DNA of 64,000 bases from Atrina japonica (lineage: Eukaryota; Mollusca; Bivalvia; Pterioida; Pinnidae). The stretch is taken from the NCBI GenBank assembly GCA_030159075.1, contig BROG01000246.1, positions 810,001 to 874,000 on the forward strand. The letters are read 5' to 3'. Of this stretch, positions 1-16,096 are shown piece after piece; the stretch's first letter is position 1; each line of letters begins with the position of its first letter. Under the pieces are notes generated by a model that saw nothing but the letters and a program-made list of their open reading frames with translations, was not told the DNA's origin and ran no database searches. The position numbers and the translations under genes are program-made.

Positions 1-309
1 TATATCAAGTTGACAAAAATATTTACGCTGGAATTGAAGGGAAAAGGTAATGAATAAAAATTAGGTTATTGTACATCCTAAGAGAGGTTATAATATCCTA
101 ATCTATCAGAGGAAGGCCCTGAATTAATCTTCTCACATGACTGAAACCAGATAATAATATCATTACAAGTAGGAAAAGAAATCTATGTAATGTAACCATA
201 CCTGAAACTGTGATTCATGACCGTCTTCAGTCAGTTCTGAAAAGAAGAAAAATTGTTACAATGCTACTGAGTAACGGTAACGCCCATAAAATTATGGCGA
301 AGCTCTCTC

Positions 310-312
<3 letters not shown>

Positions 313-403
<91 letters not shown>
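313..403. repeat. (AT)n microsatellite
   Basis: About 90 bp of uninterrupted AT dinucleotides. Both strands read as Tyr-Ile repeats, which is a by-product of the repeat and not a gene. Confidence 0.97.
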
Positions 404-408
<5 letters not shown>

Positions 409-1029
409 AATGCGAATATACGAGCGTGACATTAGAAAAAAAAGTCGTTAACATATGTTAACGTGACAAGAGCTGAAAATGGTCATCTCTGTGTATTATG
501 TTTAACTGAGAACCGTCGTCAATGTGACATCTATTGAAAACGTTGAAAATATTAAATTTGATAAGAACAGTTATCGATATAATATTAGAAAAGAAAAGTC
601 ATTAATAAAGCATCGACTATGAACAATCATTTAATATAATTTAATTATACAATATATTTTATATTCTATCACATATATCAACGTTCCGCAAACTTTAACG
701 GTCGGTATAATAGTCTTGTTTGCGACTACTCTGTTTCACTAAGTGAAATGTTGAGTTGCCTTTTCGTTGGCGGTTGTTGAGACGTCTGTACCATTTGTGA
801 CGAGGATACACTCCTCACGTGTTTCATTGGACTTGACTGTGGACTCACGGCGGGTGTGACCGGTCGACAGGGGATGCTTACTCCTCCATGGCACCTGATC
901 CCACCTCTTGGTTTCCAGAGGTCCGTGTTTGTCCATTTTTACCGGATTTGTATCTATGTCCTGGACATTCTATTGATTTATACTTTGGTATCTGAGATTT
1001 TTAATAATTTGAAATGATTGTGAGACTTT

Positions 1030-1275
1030 GCCTTGCCTTTAATGAACTTGATCCACCCGACATATTCCTGTGGATGGTCAGTAACAAACCTAATAATTGT
1101 TTTATTTTGTCGAGGACCATATTTTCATTTAAATGTCTTCAGTTGCCACTTTACACAGAATTATGGCGTCTTTGCCATCTATTGTCTGCTACTGACCGCC
1201 CATAGAACAATGGGAGGCAGTCACGTGACTTTATACCCAATGGAATGACGACATTTCAGTTCGAAGCAAAACAAT
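1030..1275. repeat. Dispersed repeat, copy 1
   Basis: Shares long stretches with 25,970-26,350: CGACATATTCC-type core, GGTCAGTAACAAA, TTTTATTTTGTC, ATGTCTTCAGTTGCCACT and GCAGTCACGTGACT. Two diverged copies in different contexts mark it as a dispersed element. The class is not known to me. Confidence 0.6.
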
Positions 1276-1295
1276 GATAGTTTAAATTGACTTAC

Positions 1296-4676
<3,381 letters not shown>

Positions 4677-5469
4677 GGTTCGATATGTACAAGACTCTAA
4701 CTAGAATATAAAATGAAAATTTTAAAGGATGGAAATCTAGTTGGATCGGAGATATATAGTATGGGGATGCCTATATGCGATACACAACATAATTACATGT
4801 ATATAATAGAATGGAAATGACGTCTACGTATCAAAATCGCATAACATTTCGAAAAGAGTGAAAACTCAAGTAATAAAACTAGCGAATACTACAGCTTTTA
4901 GATTTATAAATCGCTGGTAAAAAAATTTACACAAACCGTATTAAAATGAACCCAGTCGAGCTTGTCAATCAGATAGCTAGAGTAGTAAAACTGTAGACTG
5001 CATCTCTCTCCATATAAATATGTTAACATTGTAAGTTGTAAAATTGTCGACTATTTCAACTACGTATTTTTCATAGTAATTAACGTGTAGTGACCGAGAT
5101 AAGCAATTCTATACATTATCTAACGACAATCCACCTTATATCATGGGTAAATTTTTAGTAGAGTCTCAAGCCACCGATATGCTTCTAACTCCGACTTTAT
5201 ACAGATCTATCGCCGCGCAAACCAAACAAAATGACAACGACTCTTATGATTTCTATGTGAAGTGCACGTTTTATAAATGTCACACTATGTTATATGTGCT
5301 CAAGACACTCTTCAAAACTATTTATAAATTCTTCAAGCGAAGATCATTAATATCAGATACATATATAACCTAACAGGTCAGTTACATCCAAATGAACATG
5401 CTACAGAACAATATTGATAGAAATCAAATATATAAATACATTTGTGCAATAAAATATATGTTTACTCAC

Positions 5470-5560
5470 TTCTTGTTATCTTTTCCGAGCTGAAAATACT
5501 CAGTACCCGGCCGCTCAAAGCATTCCTCGACCTTATTTAGATTACTTCGTGTATCTGTCC
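5470..5560 (-). other. Candidate non-coding first exon of the SDR gene
   Basis: On the minus strand a good donor (CAAGAA|GTGAGTAAA, GT at 5469-5468) lies upstream of the acceptor at 4701-4702, which precedes the SDR start codon. This fits a 5' UTR exon with a roughly 770-bp intron. The 5' end is a guess, and no promoter motif was recognised. Confidence 0.3.
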
Positions 5561-5680
5561 AGTACAGGTCAATATATGGGAGTACATGTTCTTAACTTGT
5601 TACTAAAAATAGCATACAGGCAAAACGAAATATGACAGAAACGGGTTCTACGCATGCACAGTATATAAAGGTTAACAATG

Positions 5681-5957
<277 letters not shown>

Positions 5958-6023
5958 ATATATATATATATATATATAAACAATATACATAAACAAAAAA
6001 ATATATAAACAATATACATAAGC

Positions 6024-6025
<2 letters not shown>

Positions 6026-6101
<76 letters not shown>
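6026..6101. repeat. (TA)n-(TG)n microsatellite
   Basis: A short TA tract followed by about 65 bp of TG dinucleotides. Confidence 0.95.
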
Positions 6102-6102
<1 letters not shown>

Positions 6103-6399
6103 ACACCTGTTGCAGTGTTTACCATATTTTACTTGCATAAAATTTCCCCGTCTCAGCAAAGCTCGTTCTATGGCGTTAGGTACGTAAACACTTCCATAAA
6201 AGAACAGTCAGCCAGCTACTACATGATGGCGAATTCAAAAGTCCGATCAGCGCCACTGCTAGCTTTTTAGCTTTTGAATGAAGTCTGCTCCTTGTGTGAA
6301 TAAAGGAACAGGTCAGACTGTAGAGTGGCAAAATGGGAATGCCCACAGCTTGCTGAGAGACCACTAAGCATTAGAAATATATGTCTATTACAAATTCCA

Positions 6400-9300
6400 C
6401 CATCTCTATTTTATACCAATTTCATTGTATTTATGAACTGAAATCGAGTGGTGTTGGACGAAATAAGAATCATAATAGTCAATTACTATAGGTATTTAAA
6501 TTTAGGGTTATCGATCACCTTTAGTGAAAAAATCAGTTGTCGGTGATGTCTAAACGTCTCTCTTTTAATTTTCCATGCGGAAAGAGTAGAAAAGTCGTAT
6601 GTTTTGATACCGTAAATTTAAGAAAAATTGTCCGTTTTCATTTTTTTTTTCAAAGCTGTTTTAAATGTTAAACTAAAGCATCCACATCTGTATTGCTGAA
6701 GTTTCTCCTTAACGGCTGTCAGTATTTTGGTGAGAAATAAAGATAAAGGTTTGTTAGACCATTTGCTGGACCCTGCTGTGTACCTCTATTTATATGAGGT
6801 TCTGTGAAGTTTAGGCATCTGATATAAATATGGTCGCTCAAAATCAGCATCAGTTGTAGACTCATCAATAGGGCGTAACACTGACAAACGATTTTGAAGG
6901 ATTTCATAATCTGAAAGTGAGCTACGTGTGTATGTGGGATTACTAGAATTCGTATTAAACCTTACTTCTAATAATCATTTAAAGTAATGTGTCTTACAAA
7001 TAAAACTATTAGCTTTATATATCGCTGGTGTAATCTATCCTGCCCGTTATCAGAGTCACAGAACAAAGAAGGCTAATATGTTTTCATACTTCCTTTAAGT
7101 TTAAGAATTCTAGATTTGATAAACAATAGTACAGCGTTTAGCCATTCAGATAAAGTGTCTAGTTCTGCGTCTTCATGTTTGGACCATCGTCTAGCATAAT
7201 CCTAGATAGAATTCATATATGAACTGAAATTCTGTCGTCTATTTAAAGGAACGGGCTTCGCGGTATTGAGGACCTCTTAAAAATTAGGTTTTAGCCTTTC
7301 ATTTTCAACATTAGAAACATTGCTGATGTTTAAACTGTCAATACACTTGTTTGTAAATTTCAGTTTTCGGAAAAGACGCTTCTGTTCGACACATTTATCG
7401 TCTGTAAAACGTGCAGGTTTGAACAGTGTGTAATAACCGGTCCATTATAACGGAGTTCAGTGTGTATTCAGAATAACTTTGAAAAATTGGTGTAGGTTCA
7501 TTCTTGCTTCCTGAAAAAGTTCAACTTCTTCTATGACTGCGTTTTATACACATGTATTGTTTTCTTTTTTATTTAAATATTTGCTTTATCTATTTTTCTT
7601 TTTAGTTATTAATAAGTTAAGGTCGAGAATGTCACATCCATTCACACATGGGATCCTCTTAAATCCTTTAACATTTTGTACCTTTGTTGAATATAACAGT
7701 TGATGTAATTTACTCGGGATTAAAATATTTCCCGAAACTGGTCCTGACCTTTTCATCACTTGCATCCTGCCTTTTTATTTTGACCAAGTAGTCATCCTGG
7801 ACTTTTTTCATCATAAACTATGTTCCTGCCTTTTCATTTCAAATTGAATACTAGTCCCCCAAATCAAATGATTGCCCCCTGATTCCCCTGTCACACATTG
7901 AGGATTTAGCCAGTGTATGATAAATTTTGTTAATAAGCTGGCATATATCCATTGTAAGTTCGTTTTGTATAAGTTGATAATGCGCTGGTAATGCTGGCAT
8001 AAGTTGAAGTACGCCAAGATCAACCAAAACTTGTATGCTTTGCATACGCCGGATTAAGTTGTAAGTACGCCATACGATCGTTAACACACGTTAAGTTACG
8101 TATGCCGACATTTAATGAATTTTTGATAATTTTTTCATAGGTCGGCATAAGTTAAACAAATTGTTAATATGTGACAGGCCTACAGCGAAAGTACTACGTA
8201 TGCCAACGATTTATAAATTGTTCATACGGGCCTTAAATGAGGAATAAATTAATCCTCATCACTACTCAACAGCACTCAACAATCGCTACCAAACAGGTAA
8301 TTCAACATTTCATTCACAAAATTATCAATATTTCAATAATTAACTGAAAAACATCATTCATTGCATCATTTCAACAGTTGTATCACCAATTTAGACGCAT
8401 AGGGACAACAAAGAGCTATACCGTCCGAGAAATTTAAAGATTTTTATATGAACTAAGGTATATAAACCCCAGTCAAAAGTTAAATGATTGGCTTTTCTAA
8501 GCAATCTATATTGTTTTAAGGTCATGTAACTGACCTTACGTGAAACCCCAACATGACACATTTTCCCAGACATTTCAATTATGACCTAAGAATTAAATGG
8601 TCTGTCAAACATTTGTGTGATAATGTCACAGTAGAATGGACGTAAAAAATATATGGCACATGGAAAGCAACATGTCAGACATAAATTTGGCGATAGGTCA
8701 GTTATGTTATACTAATCAAGTAATTGCTAAAATCATAAGTTTCTGTGGAAATAAAACGTTGAAACTACACAGAACTGTAAGTGAAGAATCAGCTTTGAAA
8801 TATAACTCAATAAAAACATTGTACTAGGTGTGAATTTATTGCAATATAATCATCTTGTTGATTACAAGAGTATGTGAAAGCACTGTTAGTGTGTAACCAT
8901 AGTAACCCATTCACTATATAATGATAAATGTTTATACATATTCATTTATATATTCATTGAGAATTTCATGCTTGTTGAGTGTATAATGATGTCCATACAA
9001 AATACTGTTGTCACTTTGTCTAACACATGTAAACATATCAATAATATTATATGATCTGTAAATGAACCCTGTGACATGTTTACACAAAATTAAGACGGAC
9101 CTTGTGTAAACATGCCACATGCAATGGCTACTCAACAGCGTACATTACAAATAACATTTACACTACATGTTTGTCATATGAATATGGTGCATAAAACACT
9201 GAAAATTAAGTACATGTGTACCGATACTATATATGTCAAGGAACATAAGTTACAACAATAATGTATAAAAACATCAACACTTTCCACATGTTCACATGTA
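6400..9300. other. Gene-free AT-rich interval
   Basis: I see no conserved protein segment, no exon with matching splice sites, and no RNA gene. Short ORFs here are spurious. The stretch 7,790-8,260 has several GTACGCCA/CATACG-type words in both orientations, but I could not define a repeat unit. Confidence 0.5.
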
Positions 9301-9364
9301 ACATCAGCATTGTTCACATGTACACATGAAACATTCATGACAGCAACACTGTTCTTTTACACAA

Positions 9365-10170
9365 ACATCACATCAACATTATTTAGACATACATATGTCA
9401 TATCAACATTGTTTAGACATACACAAGTCACATCAACATTATTCAGACATTTACAAGTCACATCAACATTGTTTAGACATACACAAGTCACATCAACATT
9501 GTTTAGACATACACAAGTCACATCAACAGTGTTCAGACATACACAAGTCACATCAACATTATTTAGACATACATATGTCATATCAACATAGTTTAGACAT
9601 ACATATGTCAAATCTACATTGTTTAGACATACACAAGTCACATCAACATTGTTTAGACATCCACAAGTCACATCAACATTGTTTAGACATACACAAGTCA
9701 CATTAACATTGTTTAGACATACACAAGTCACATCAACATTGTTTAGACATACACAAGTCACATCAACACTGTTCAGACATACACAAGTCACTTCAACATT
9801 ATTCAGACATACACAAGTCACATCAACATTATTCAGACATACATATGTCATATCAACATAGTTTAGACATACATATGTCAAATCTACATTGTTTAGACAT
9901 ACACAAGTCACATCAACATTGTTTAGACATCCACAAGTCACATCAACATTGTTTAGACATACACAAGTCACATTAACATTGTTTAGACATACACAAGTCA
10001 CATCAACATTGTTTAGACATACACAAGTCACATCAACACTGTTCAGACATACACAAGTCACTTCAACATTATTCAGACATACACAAGTCACATCAACATT
10101 ATTCAGACATATACAAGTCACATTGACATTGTTTAGACATACACAAGTCACATCAACATATGTTGATGTG
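9365..10170. repeat. 30-bp minisatellite with 270-bp higher-order repeat
   Basis: About 27 tandem copies of a 30-bp unit resembling ACACAAGTCACATCAACATT plus GTTTAGACAT. A marker pair of variant monomers (ACATATGTCATATCAACATA then a TCAAATCTACATT monomer) occurs at 9,571 and again at 9,841. So a block of nine monomers (270 bp) was duplicated as a unit. The period is divisible by three, so both strands stay open; the 279-residue minus-strand frame repeats NNVDVTCVCL. The right edge is a perfect palindrome at 10,147-10,172. Confidence 0.95.
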
Positions 10171-10172
10171 AC
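10147..10172. repeat. 26-bp perfect palindrome at the array end
   Basis: GTCACATCAACAT followed directly by its reverse complement ATGTTGATGTGAC, with no loop. The left half is array sequence and the right half is the same sequence inverted, so the array ends in an inversion. Confidence 0.9.
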
Positions 10173-10639
10173 ATGTGTTACATCACAATTGTTCACATGT
10201 TACACCACAATTGTTCACATGTACAGTTTTCCCACTGGAACTGTGCACATGTTATGTACTCAATTTACATCAGTAATTCACACACATAATACACAGGATA
10301 CATCAATGGACACTTATGCTCCATTTACATCAACAGTATGAACGTGTCATCTTCAAAAATAACATCATTGTTGTAAAAAAACAAAACTATGCACATCACA
10401 GGTAGACAGACACTTCGCTGTACTTTTCACTGTATATTTCACTTTACATTGTGTATTACTAGAATCTCATCACTGTACATGGTTAATTAACCATACACAC
10501 CTATTTGTATTACAAAAGCTGGAGTGTTATGGAGAAATAAATCATAAAATCAATTTATGTCTTCTGAAAATTTTGTTCTGGTAAAGTGAACATTGACATA
10601 GGAACGGGAGTTTTAGATCATTGATGTAAAATTCATATA

Positions 10640-11930
10640 AGTCTAAGAATGTTTTGAGATCCAGTTTTCAGATCACTTATGTACTTATGCGCATGTTTTA
10701 ATAGATCATTGATGTACCTAGATGTACTTTTTCCCTATAGATCACTGATGTGCCTACAGGTATCTTTCTATAGATCACACTGACTGATGTACCATCATGT
10801 ATCTCTTTATATATCACTAATGTACTTATATGTATTTATCTATAGATCACTGCTGAACTACATGTATGTTTAAGTAAATCACTGCAGACCCGCATGTATG
10901 TTGCAGTAGATCACTGCTGATCTACATGTATGTTTAAGTAAATCACTGCTGACCTACATGTATGTTTCTTTAGATCACTGCTGACCTACATGTATGTTTC
11001 TGTAGATTACTGCTGACCAACATGTTTCAGTAGATCACTGCTGACCTAGGTTTGTTTATGTAGATTACTGCTGACCTACATGTAATCTGTCTATAGATCA
11101 CTGCTGACCTACATGTAATCTGTCTATAGATCACTGATGACCTAGATGTTATCTGTCTATAGATCACTGATGACCTACATGTAATCTGTCTATAGATCAC
11201 TGATGACCTAGATGTTATCTGTCTATAGATCACTGCTGACCTACATGCAATCTGTCTATAGATCACTGATGACCTAGATGTAATCTGTCTATAGATCACT
11301 GATGACCTAGATGTTATCTGTCTATAGATCACTGCTGACCTACATGTAATCTGTCTATAGATCACTGATGACCTAGATGTAATCTGTCTATAGATCACTG
11401 ATGACCTAGATGTTATCTGTCTATAGATCACTGCTGACCTACATGTAATCTGTCTATAGATCACTGATGACCTAGATGTTATCTGTCTATAGATCACTGC
11501 TGACCTACATGTAATCTGTCTATAGATCACTGCTGACCTACATGTAATCTGTCTATAGATCACTGATGACCTAGATGTTATCTGTCTATAGATCACTGAT
11601 GACCTAGATGTTATCTGTCTATAGATCACTGCTGACCTACATGTAATCTGTCTATAGATCACTGCTGACCTACATGTAATCTGTCTATAAATCACTGCTG
11701 ACCTACATGTAATCTGTCTATAGATCACTGCTGACCTACATGTAATCTGTCTATAGATCACTGCTGACCTACATGTAATCTGTCTATAGATCACTGCTGA
11801 CCTACATGTAATCTGTCTATAGATCACTGCTGACCTACATGTAATCTGTCTATAGATCACTGCTCACCTACATGTAATCTGTCTATATATCACTGATGAC
11901 CTAGATGTATGTCACTGTAGATTAACGTTG
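10640..11930. repeat. 33-bp minisatellite, degenerate left, homogeneous right
   Basis: From about 11,060 to 11,890 near-identical 33-bp units read ATAGATCACTGCTGACCTAC + ATGTAATCTGTCT. To the left (10,640-11,060) the same unit is present but eroded and variable in length. Two main variants are interspersed: CTGCTGACCTACATGTAATC and CTGATGACCTAGATGTTATC. The 33-bp period keeps frames open; the minus strand reads VIYRQITCRSA repeats for 277 codons. I regard this as non-coding. Confidence 0.95.
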
Positions 11931-13516
11931 TAATATGACAACAGATCACTGATCTACATGCTTATATTTCTCTGTAGATCATCACCATCGAGGTATTTAC
12001 ATGTATTTTTCCTGACATTACCATAATTAAGATATCATAATTATAACGTTCTACAGGCTGTAAATAAATATACACTCAAACAGCAAACCCTCCCCATAAA
12101 TTGTGTATCTGACACATTATCATGTAAACAACCAGTATTTACAACAAGATATTTTCTAAACAGAATCGATACATTTGATGAGAAAATAATTAGGAAAATA
12201 AAAATCACCACAGTATGACTGGACTTAAAAGCAAAGTATATGATATTTAATAAAATGTATCCCTAAACACATTTCCCTGATTAAGAAAATAATGAAAATG
12301 GCACAGACGAGAAATTCAACATTTTTTTTAGATTTCAAAAGGGACTGCAAGTTTAAATAGCACTTTGCACTATTTGATTTGCCAAAGAGAAAACCTGTTA
12401 CACCAAGTCTACATATAAAAACATAATATCAACAAGACGTTTATCATAGGAAACACATGTGTTATGTAATGACCTTGACCTTAATAACGATGTGACCTTT
12501 ATCACTCTCTGGCACTCCATCTAACTGTGGTGAATATTTCCATGACATGTCATGTGTATATACAAATGTAAATTCCAGTTTGAAAGATATATAGACAAAA
12601 AAAAAAAAGATGGCCGATTAAATAAGTTTTCACCGTACAATGCTGAAAATGTAACAAACATCTGTTTATCATAAATTAAAACTGAAAATACAGTGAAACC
12701 TGTCTTGAGAGACCACCCCTCACTGGTGACCACTTGTCTTATGAAAGCACCGTGAAAACACAATTTTGTTAAAAAAATGTCCTTAAAATAAAACCTCTTC
12801 TGAGAAGGCATATTTAAAATGAAAGTAAAATTTTTGAGCCAAGTACTAGAAGCGTGAACATACATGACATACATGAGACTATGGTGATTAAGATCGATTT
12901 TAAGATGGCGTGAATAGGTTTTCTGTCGTAAAAGTGTGATGGTAACCAGGGGAAAAATCCTGAGTATCTCTCAGTCACAAGGTTTGGTGAAGAAACTAAC
13001 TCCATTAATCCATTAAAGGTATACTTTCACAAAAAATTTATGAAGTTCTGTTCTCCATTTTCTGTATCAGGAAATGTTTCCTTTTAAATGAAAAAAGGAC
13101 AGTTAATCGCACAGTTTCTAAAGTTGCATCCTGAGTTAAGTTGCATTGGCATAAAATACAATTTACCATCTGATTTTGTTTCCCTTTTTAAACTTCAGTG
13201 GCACCTCCCCTAAAGATCATGTCGTTTAAAAGGCCATCCCAATATTTAAGTCCATACATGTTCAGTCTCTTAAACTTTTCTTTATAAACACTTAGTAGCC
13301 TTCTTGCAAATCAGACCAATTTCAGTCACTCAGTTAGGTGGTCTTAAAAGCATGGGTCCACAGTATACAAATCCCATACAAAAATGAAGAATTTTGGGCA
13401 TTTTGTGTTATATATATGGTTTTAGGCAATGTAATTAGTTCTACTGATCAAATCATTACCAAAAACATGTGTTTACAACAAAATACGATTTTGACCATAC
13501 ACATTCTACAATCTGC

Positions 13517-13611
13517 AAAAGGGTACCTTCGACCACTGAAAAACAATGGACTGTTCTGTAAATCAATGACTTAGACCAGTCCAACTGTGTCTTTAGGGGT
13601 GAATGAGTTAA
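13517..13611. mobile_element. Short TTAA-flanked MITE (TTAACTCATTCACCCC family)
   Basis: Ends in AGGGGTGAATGAGTTAA and contains TGGACTGTTCTGTAAATCAATGACTTAGACCAGTCC. Relatives occur at 1,623-1,710, 45,888-45,970, 55,938-56,005, 56,985-57,065 and 61,639-61,730. Confidence 0.6.
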
Positions 13612-14469
13612 GGATTCTTTTCTCAATACCAACTAAGACACGTTTTATATTTCGTCAAAATTATAATTCTATAATCAACAAAGTGCTGCTACAAAACAAC
13701 TGAGGACTTACTTACACAAAAAATGAATTGACAAAAAAAAAAATAAACCCGAAACCATAAAATAGACATGATATAATTTACATCATGGACTAATATCAAA
13801 TTATAATACCGAGAACTATAAATGAACGGCATATCTGTAGTCGTGGAGACAGTTACCTTATATACATGAGATAAAACATGTTTATTTTATCAAAATTTTT
13901 GTATCCCCCCCCAACCATTATGAGGATGTCACCAGGTGAAGATCTGTAATGTTTTAACAATGCGTAATAAGATCTATCTCAATACAGTTAAAGTGGTAAT
14001 AACAGAACCACTGGGCCATCTTATGCAGTTTCCTGTATCAGATGAAAACCTCTTGATAATGACAATTAACACACAACAGCCGTTGCTTTTTTGTTTTTTG
14101 CATGTTTTGTGACTTTAATACAAAAAGGTTCTGTTTGTGATGCAGATCAAGGTGACTAGTAAAACACAGTTCTGCAATTTCAAGAGATTTTTATGTGGTT
14201 TATCGAATTTTCATTTTCTAAAACAGTTTCTATATTATAGGCCACTGATATATTCTATCAAAAGGCCCCCCCCCCTTACCTTACCACCCTCTCATTTAAT
14301 TCACTATGTACAATAAAATGGAACTTGGTTATTTTATTTAACGCAACTGTTACAGAGTATGTAAAAATTTTAGACAATGATCGAAATCGTCTCAGTAGAA
14401 TTTATAACAAAACAACAATGGCAGTAATTGAACATATCCCTAATAACGCTATGAATATTATATTTGTAA

Positions 14470-14660
14470 GTAGTCAGTCTTCACTGGCTGGTTCCCAAGT
14501 CTTTTTATTGACACCCATCAGTCACTAACTGGTTCCCTTGTCAGCATGATATTGACACACCTATCACTCAATGACTGGATCCCATGTCAGCATGATATTG
14601 ATACACCTATCACTCAATGACTGGTTCCCTTGTCAAAATGATATCGACACATGTATACAT
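14470..14660. repeat. 46-bp tandem repeat, about four copies
   Basis: ACTGGTTCCCTTGTCAGCAT plus ATTGACACACCTATCACTCA recurs at 46-bp spacing (14,527, 14,573, 14,619), with an eroded copy to the left. It lies in the presumed 3' UTR or downstream flank of TBC1D9; a minus-strand AATAAA falls inside it at 14,504-14,509. Confidence 0.75.
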
Positions 14661-15439
14661 CCATCAATTACTGACAGCTTCGTATATATCATATCTGTGC
14701 TCTCTATCTGTACAGGCATGTATAAATACTGACATAATATTGATGTTATTCATTACCAAGTCACATAATAACATATTGAAGTTTCATTTATCCCTTGGTA
14801 GCACAAACATGTTGTCACAATGATCATACTGTTGTGTCTAATTTGGAATTTTTAACTTTCTGACAACTTTTTCAAACAAAACCTGTGAGCATTTAATAAA
14901 ACATGAGTAACTTTGTTTGTTATTGATCTTCAAATGAAAGCGACTGTATTGTGTCAAAATATAAATATCTAGAGTGCACATGTCAACTCCTCACAAAATA
15001 CTAAAAATTAAACAACAAATTAACTTGAAATTGAGAGGCCTATAGCACAGGAATCCTATATCCCTTACAGGGTAGATATGCTAAAAAATAAATCCCAATC
15101 CCACTACTGTTTGCTATGATCCTAAATCCCACAGAGGATTCAAGTATGTCGGGAATACATGCATGAGAGTATACTGAAATAGAAAATTGCACTTTAAACA
15201 AAATCATGTTTTTTCCAACAAGTTACAACAAAAAAGAATACTAAAAAAAGGTTTTAAAATCATTTGTACAAATAAAAATATTCAGCAAGAAAAAAATAAA
15301 TGAAATAAAAAATTATGACAGATCGATCCTATCACACCTGAGATGCAAGTGTTGCTTATTTTATGCTACACTGATCTGTAATTATCTTGCTGGTTTAAGG
15401 TCAAAGGTCAATTTCTCCTGATACGTGACCAATCATATC

Positions 15440-16096
15440 TCACTTTTTTTTGTCTTCAATTGTTTGACTTAACTGTTTTGTGATCAACCGCCTGTTTCTC
15501 ATCTTGGCTACGGCTTCTGTAATATCAACTTGTCTCTCAAAATAACTGACCAATGGCGGCTCAGTTAGAATTGATGCTATGAATTGTTCAAAACTTATTG
15601 ACCAATCAGAATCTGGCTTTGTATGAGTTCGATTAGATTCAGCCAATAAGAGTGGTGCATCTGGAGAACTCCCAGAATCTACAGACACACCACTGTCAGA
15701 CTTTTCGTTACCATTTTTGTTGACATTTTCAGCAGTTTTACTTTCTTTATCATCAGAGGTTTTTTCACTTTCCTCAGAATTATCTGCATTCTTTTCTGCT
15801 TCATCTTTATTCTCCTGATCCTGAATACTGACGCCATCAATTGTCTTGACAAGAGATTCAATACCACTGCTTGTACTATCTACGCTACTAGATAGAATCT
15901 GGTCTCCCTGTGAACTCTCCGAGACAGATTTCTGTAAATAAAATCGCTTGCCAACCTCCCCGATCTCCAGCAACAATGTGCCTACAGTAGCAATTGAGTG
16001 GTACAGCTGTTGTTCATCTTGGTGATCACCAAACATGTCATACAATGTCCTCCACATGTGGTGGGGTAATACAAAAGTAAGGTCTACAATGTCCTC
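15440..16096 (-). CDS. TBC1D9: TBC1D9 terminal exon 31 (5' boundary uncertain)
   Basis: The body is clear from [20 protein letters not shown] through [12 protein letters not shown], an acidic Ser/Glu/Lys-rich stretch, and the conserved end [20 protein letters not shown] to a TGA at 15,442-15,440. The exon must open in phase 0 after exon 30. Directly before MWRT, where family members read QFIxx, this copy has TATTACCCCACCAC with no AG. The nearest in-phase acceptor without an intervening stop is CCACATTAG|GAG, which puts the exon start at 16,096 and adds [13 protein letters not shown]. That replaces the conserved QFI block. Alternatives are use of one of the upstream 56-bp copies as a separate mini-exon. 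The first minus-strand AATAAA downstream is at 14,504-14,509, about 930 nt past the stop. Confidence 0.85.
   Translation of the reverse strand, partial: EDIVDLTFVLPHHMWRTLYDMFGDHQDEQQLYHSIATVGTLLLEIGEVGKRFYLQKSVSESSQGDQILSSSVDSTSSGIESLVKTIDGVSIQDQENKDEAEKNADNSEESEKTSDDKESKTAENVNKNGNEKSDSGVSVDSGSSPDAPLLLAESNRTHTKPDSDWSISFEQFIASILTEPPLVSYFERQVDITEAVAKMRNRRLITKQLSQTIEDKKK

Noticed and set aside
313..403. Tyr-Ile repeat ORFs over AT tracts (also 3,522-3,803 and 5,682-5,845)
   Set aside because: Artefacts of dinucleotide repeats.
9357..10196. 279-codon minus-strand ORF of NNVDVTCVCL repeats as a Cys-rich repeat protein
   Set aside because: It is the translation of a 30-bp minisatellite; the opposite strand is equally open, there are no splice sites or flanking conserved sequence, and openness follows from the period being a multiple of three.
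11027..11860. 277-codon ORF of VIYRQITCRSA repeats
   Set aside because: Same reason: a 33-bp minisatellite with no support outside the repeat.
9365..11930. CRISPR array, suggested by 30- and 33-bp repeats
   Set aside because: Units are directly adjacent with no unique spacers, and the window is clearly eukaryotic (introns, SINEs, MITEs).
12692..12810. Complete pogo-like MITE
   Set aside because: The left end (CAGTGAAACCTGTCTTGAGA) is clear, but the matching right end is too degraded to set a boundary.
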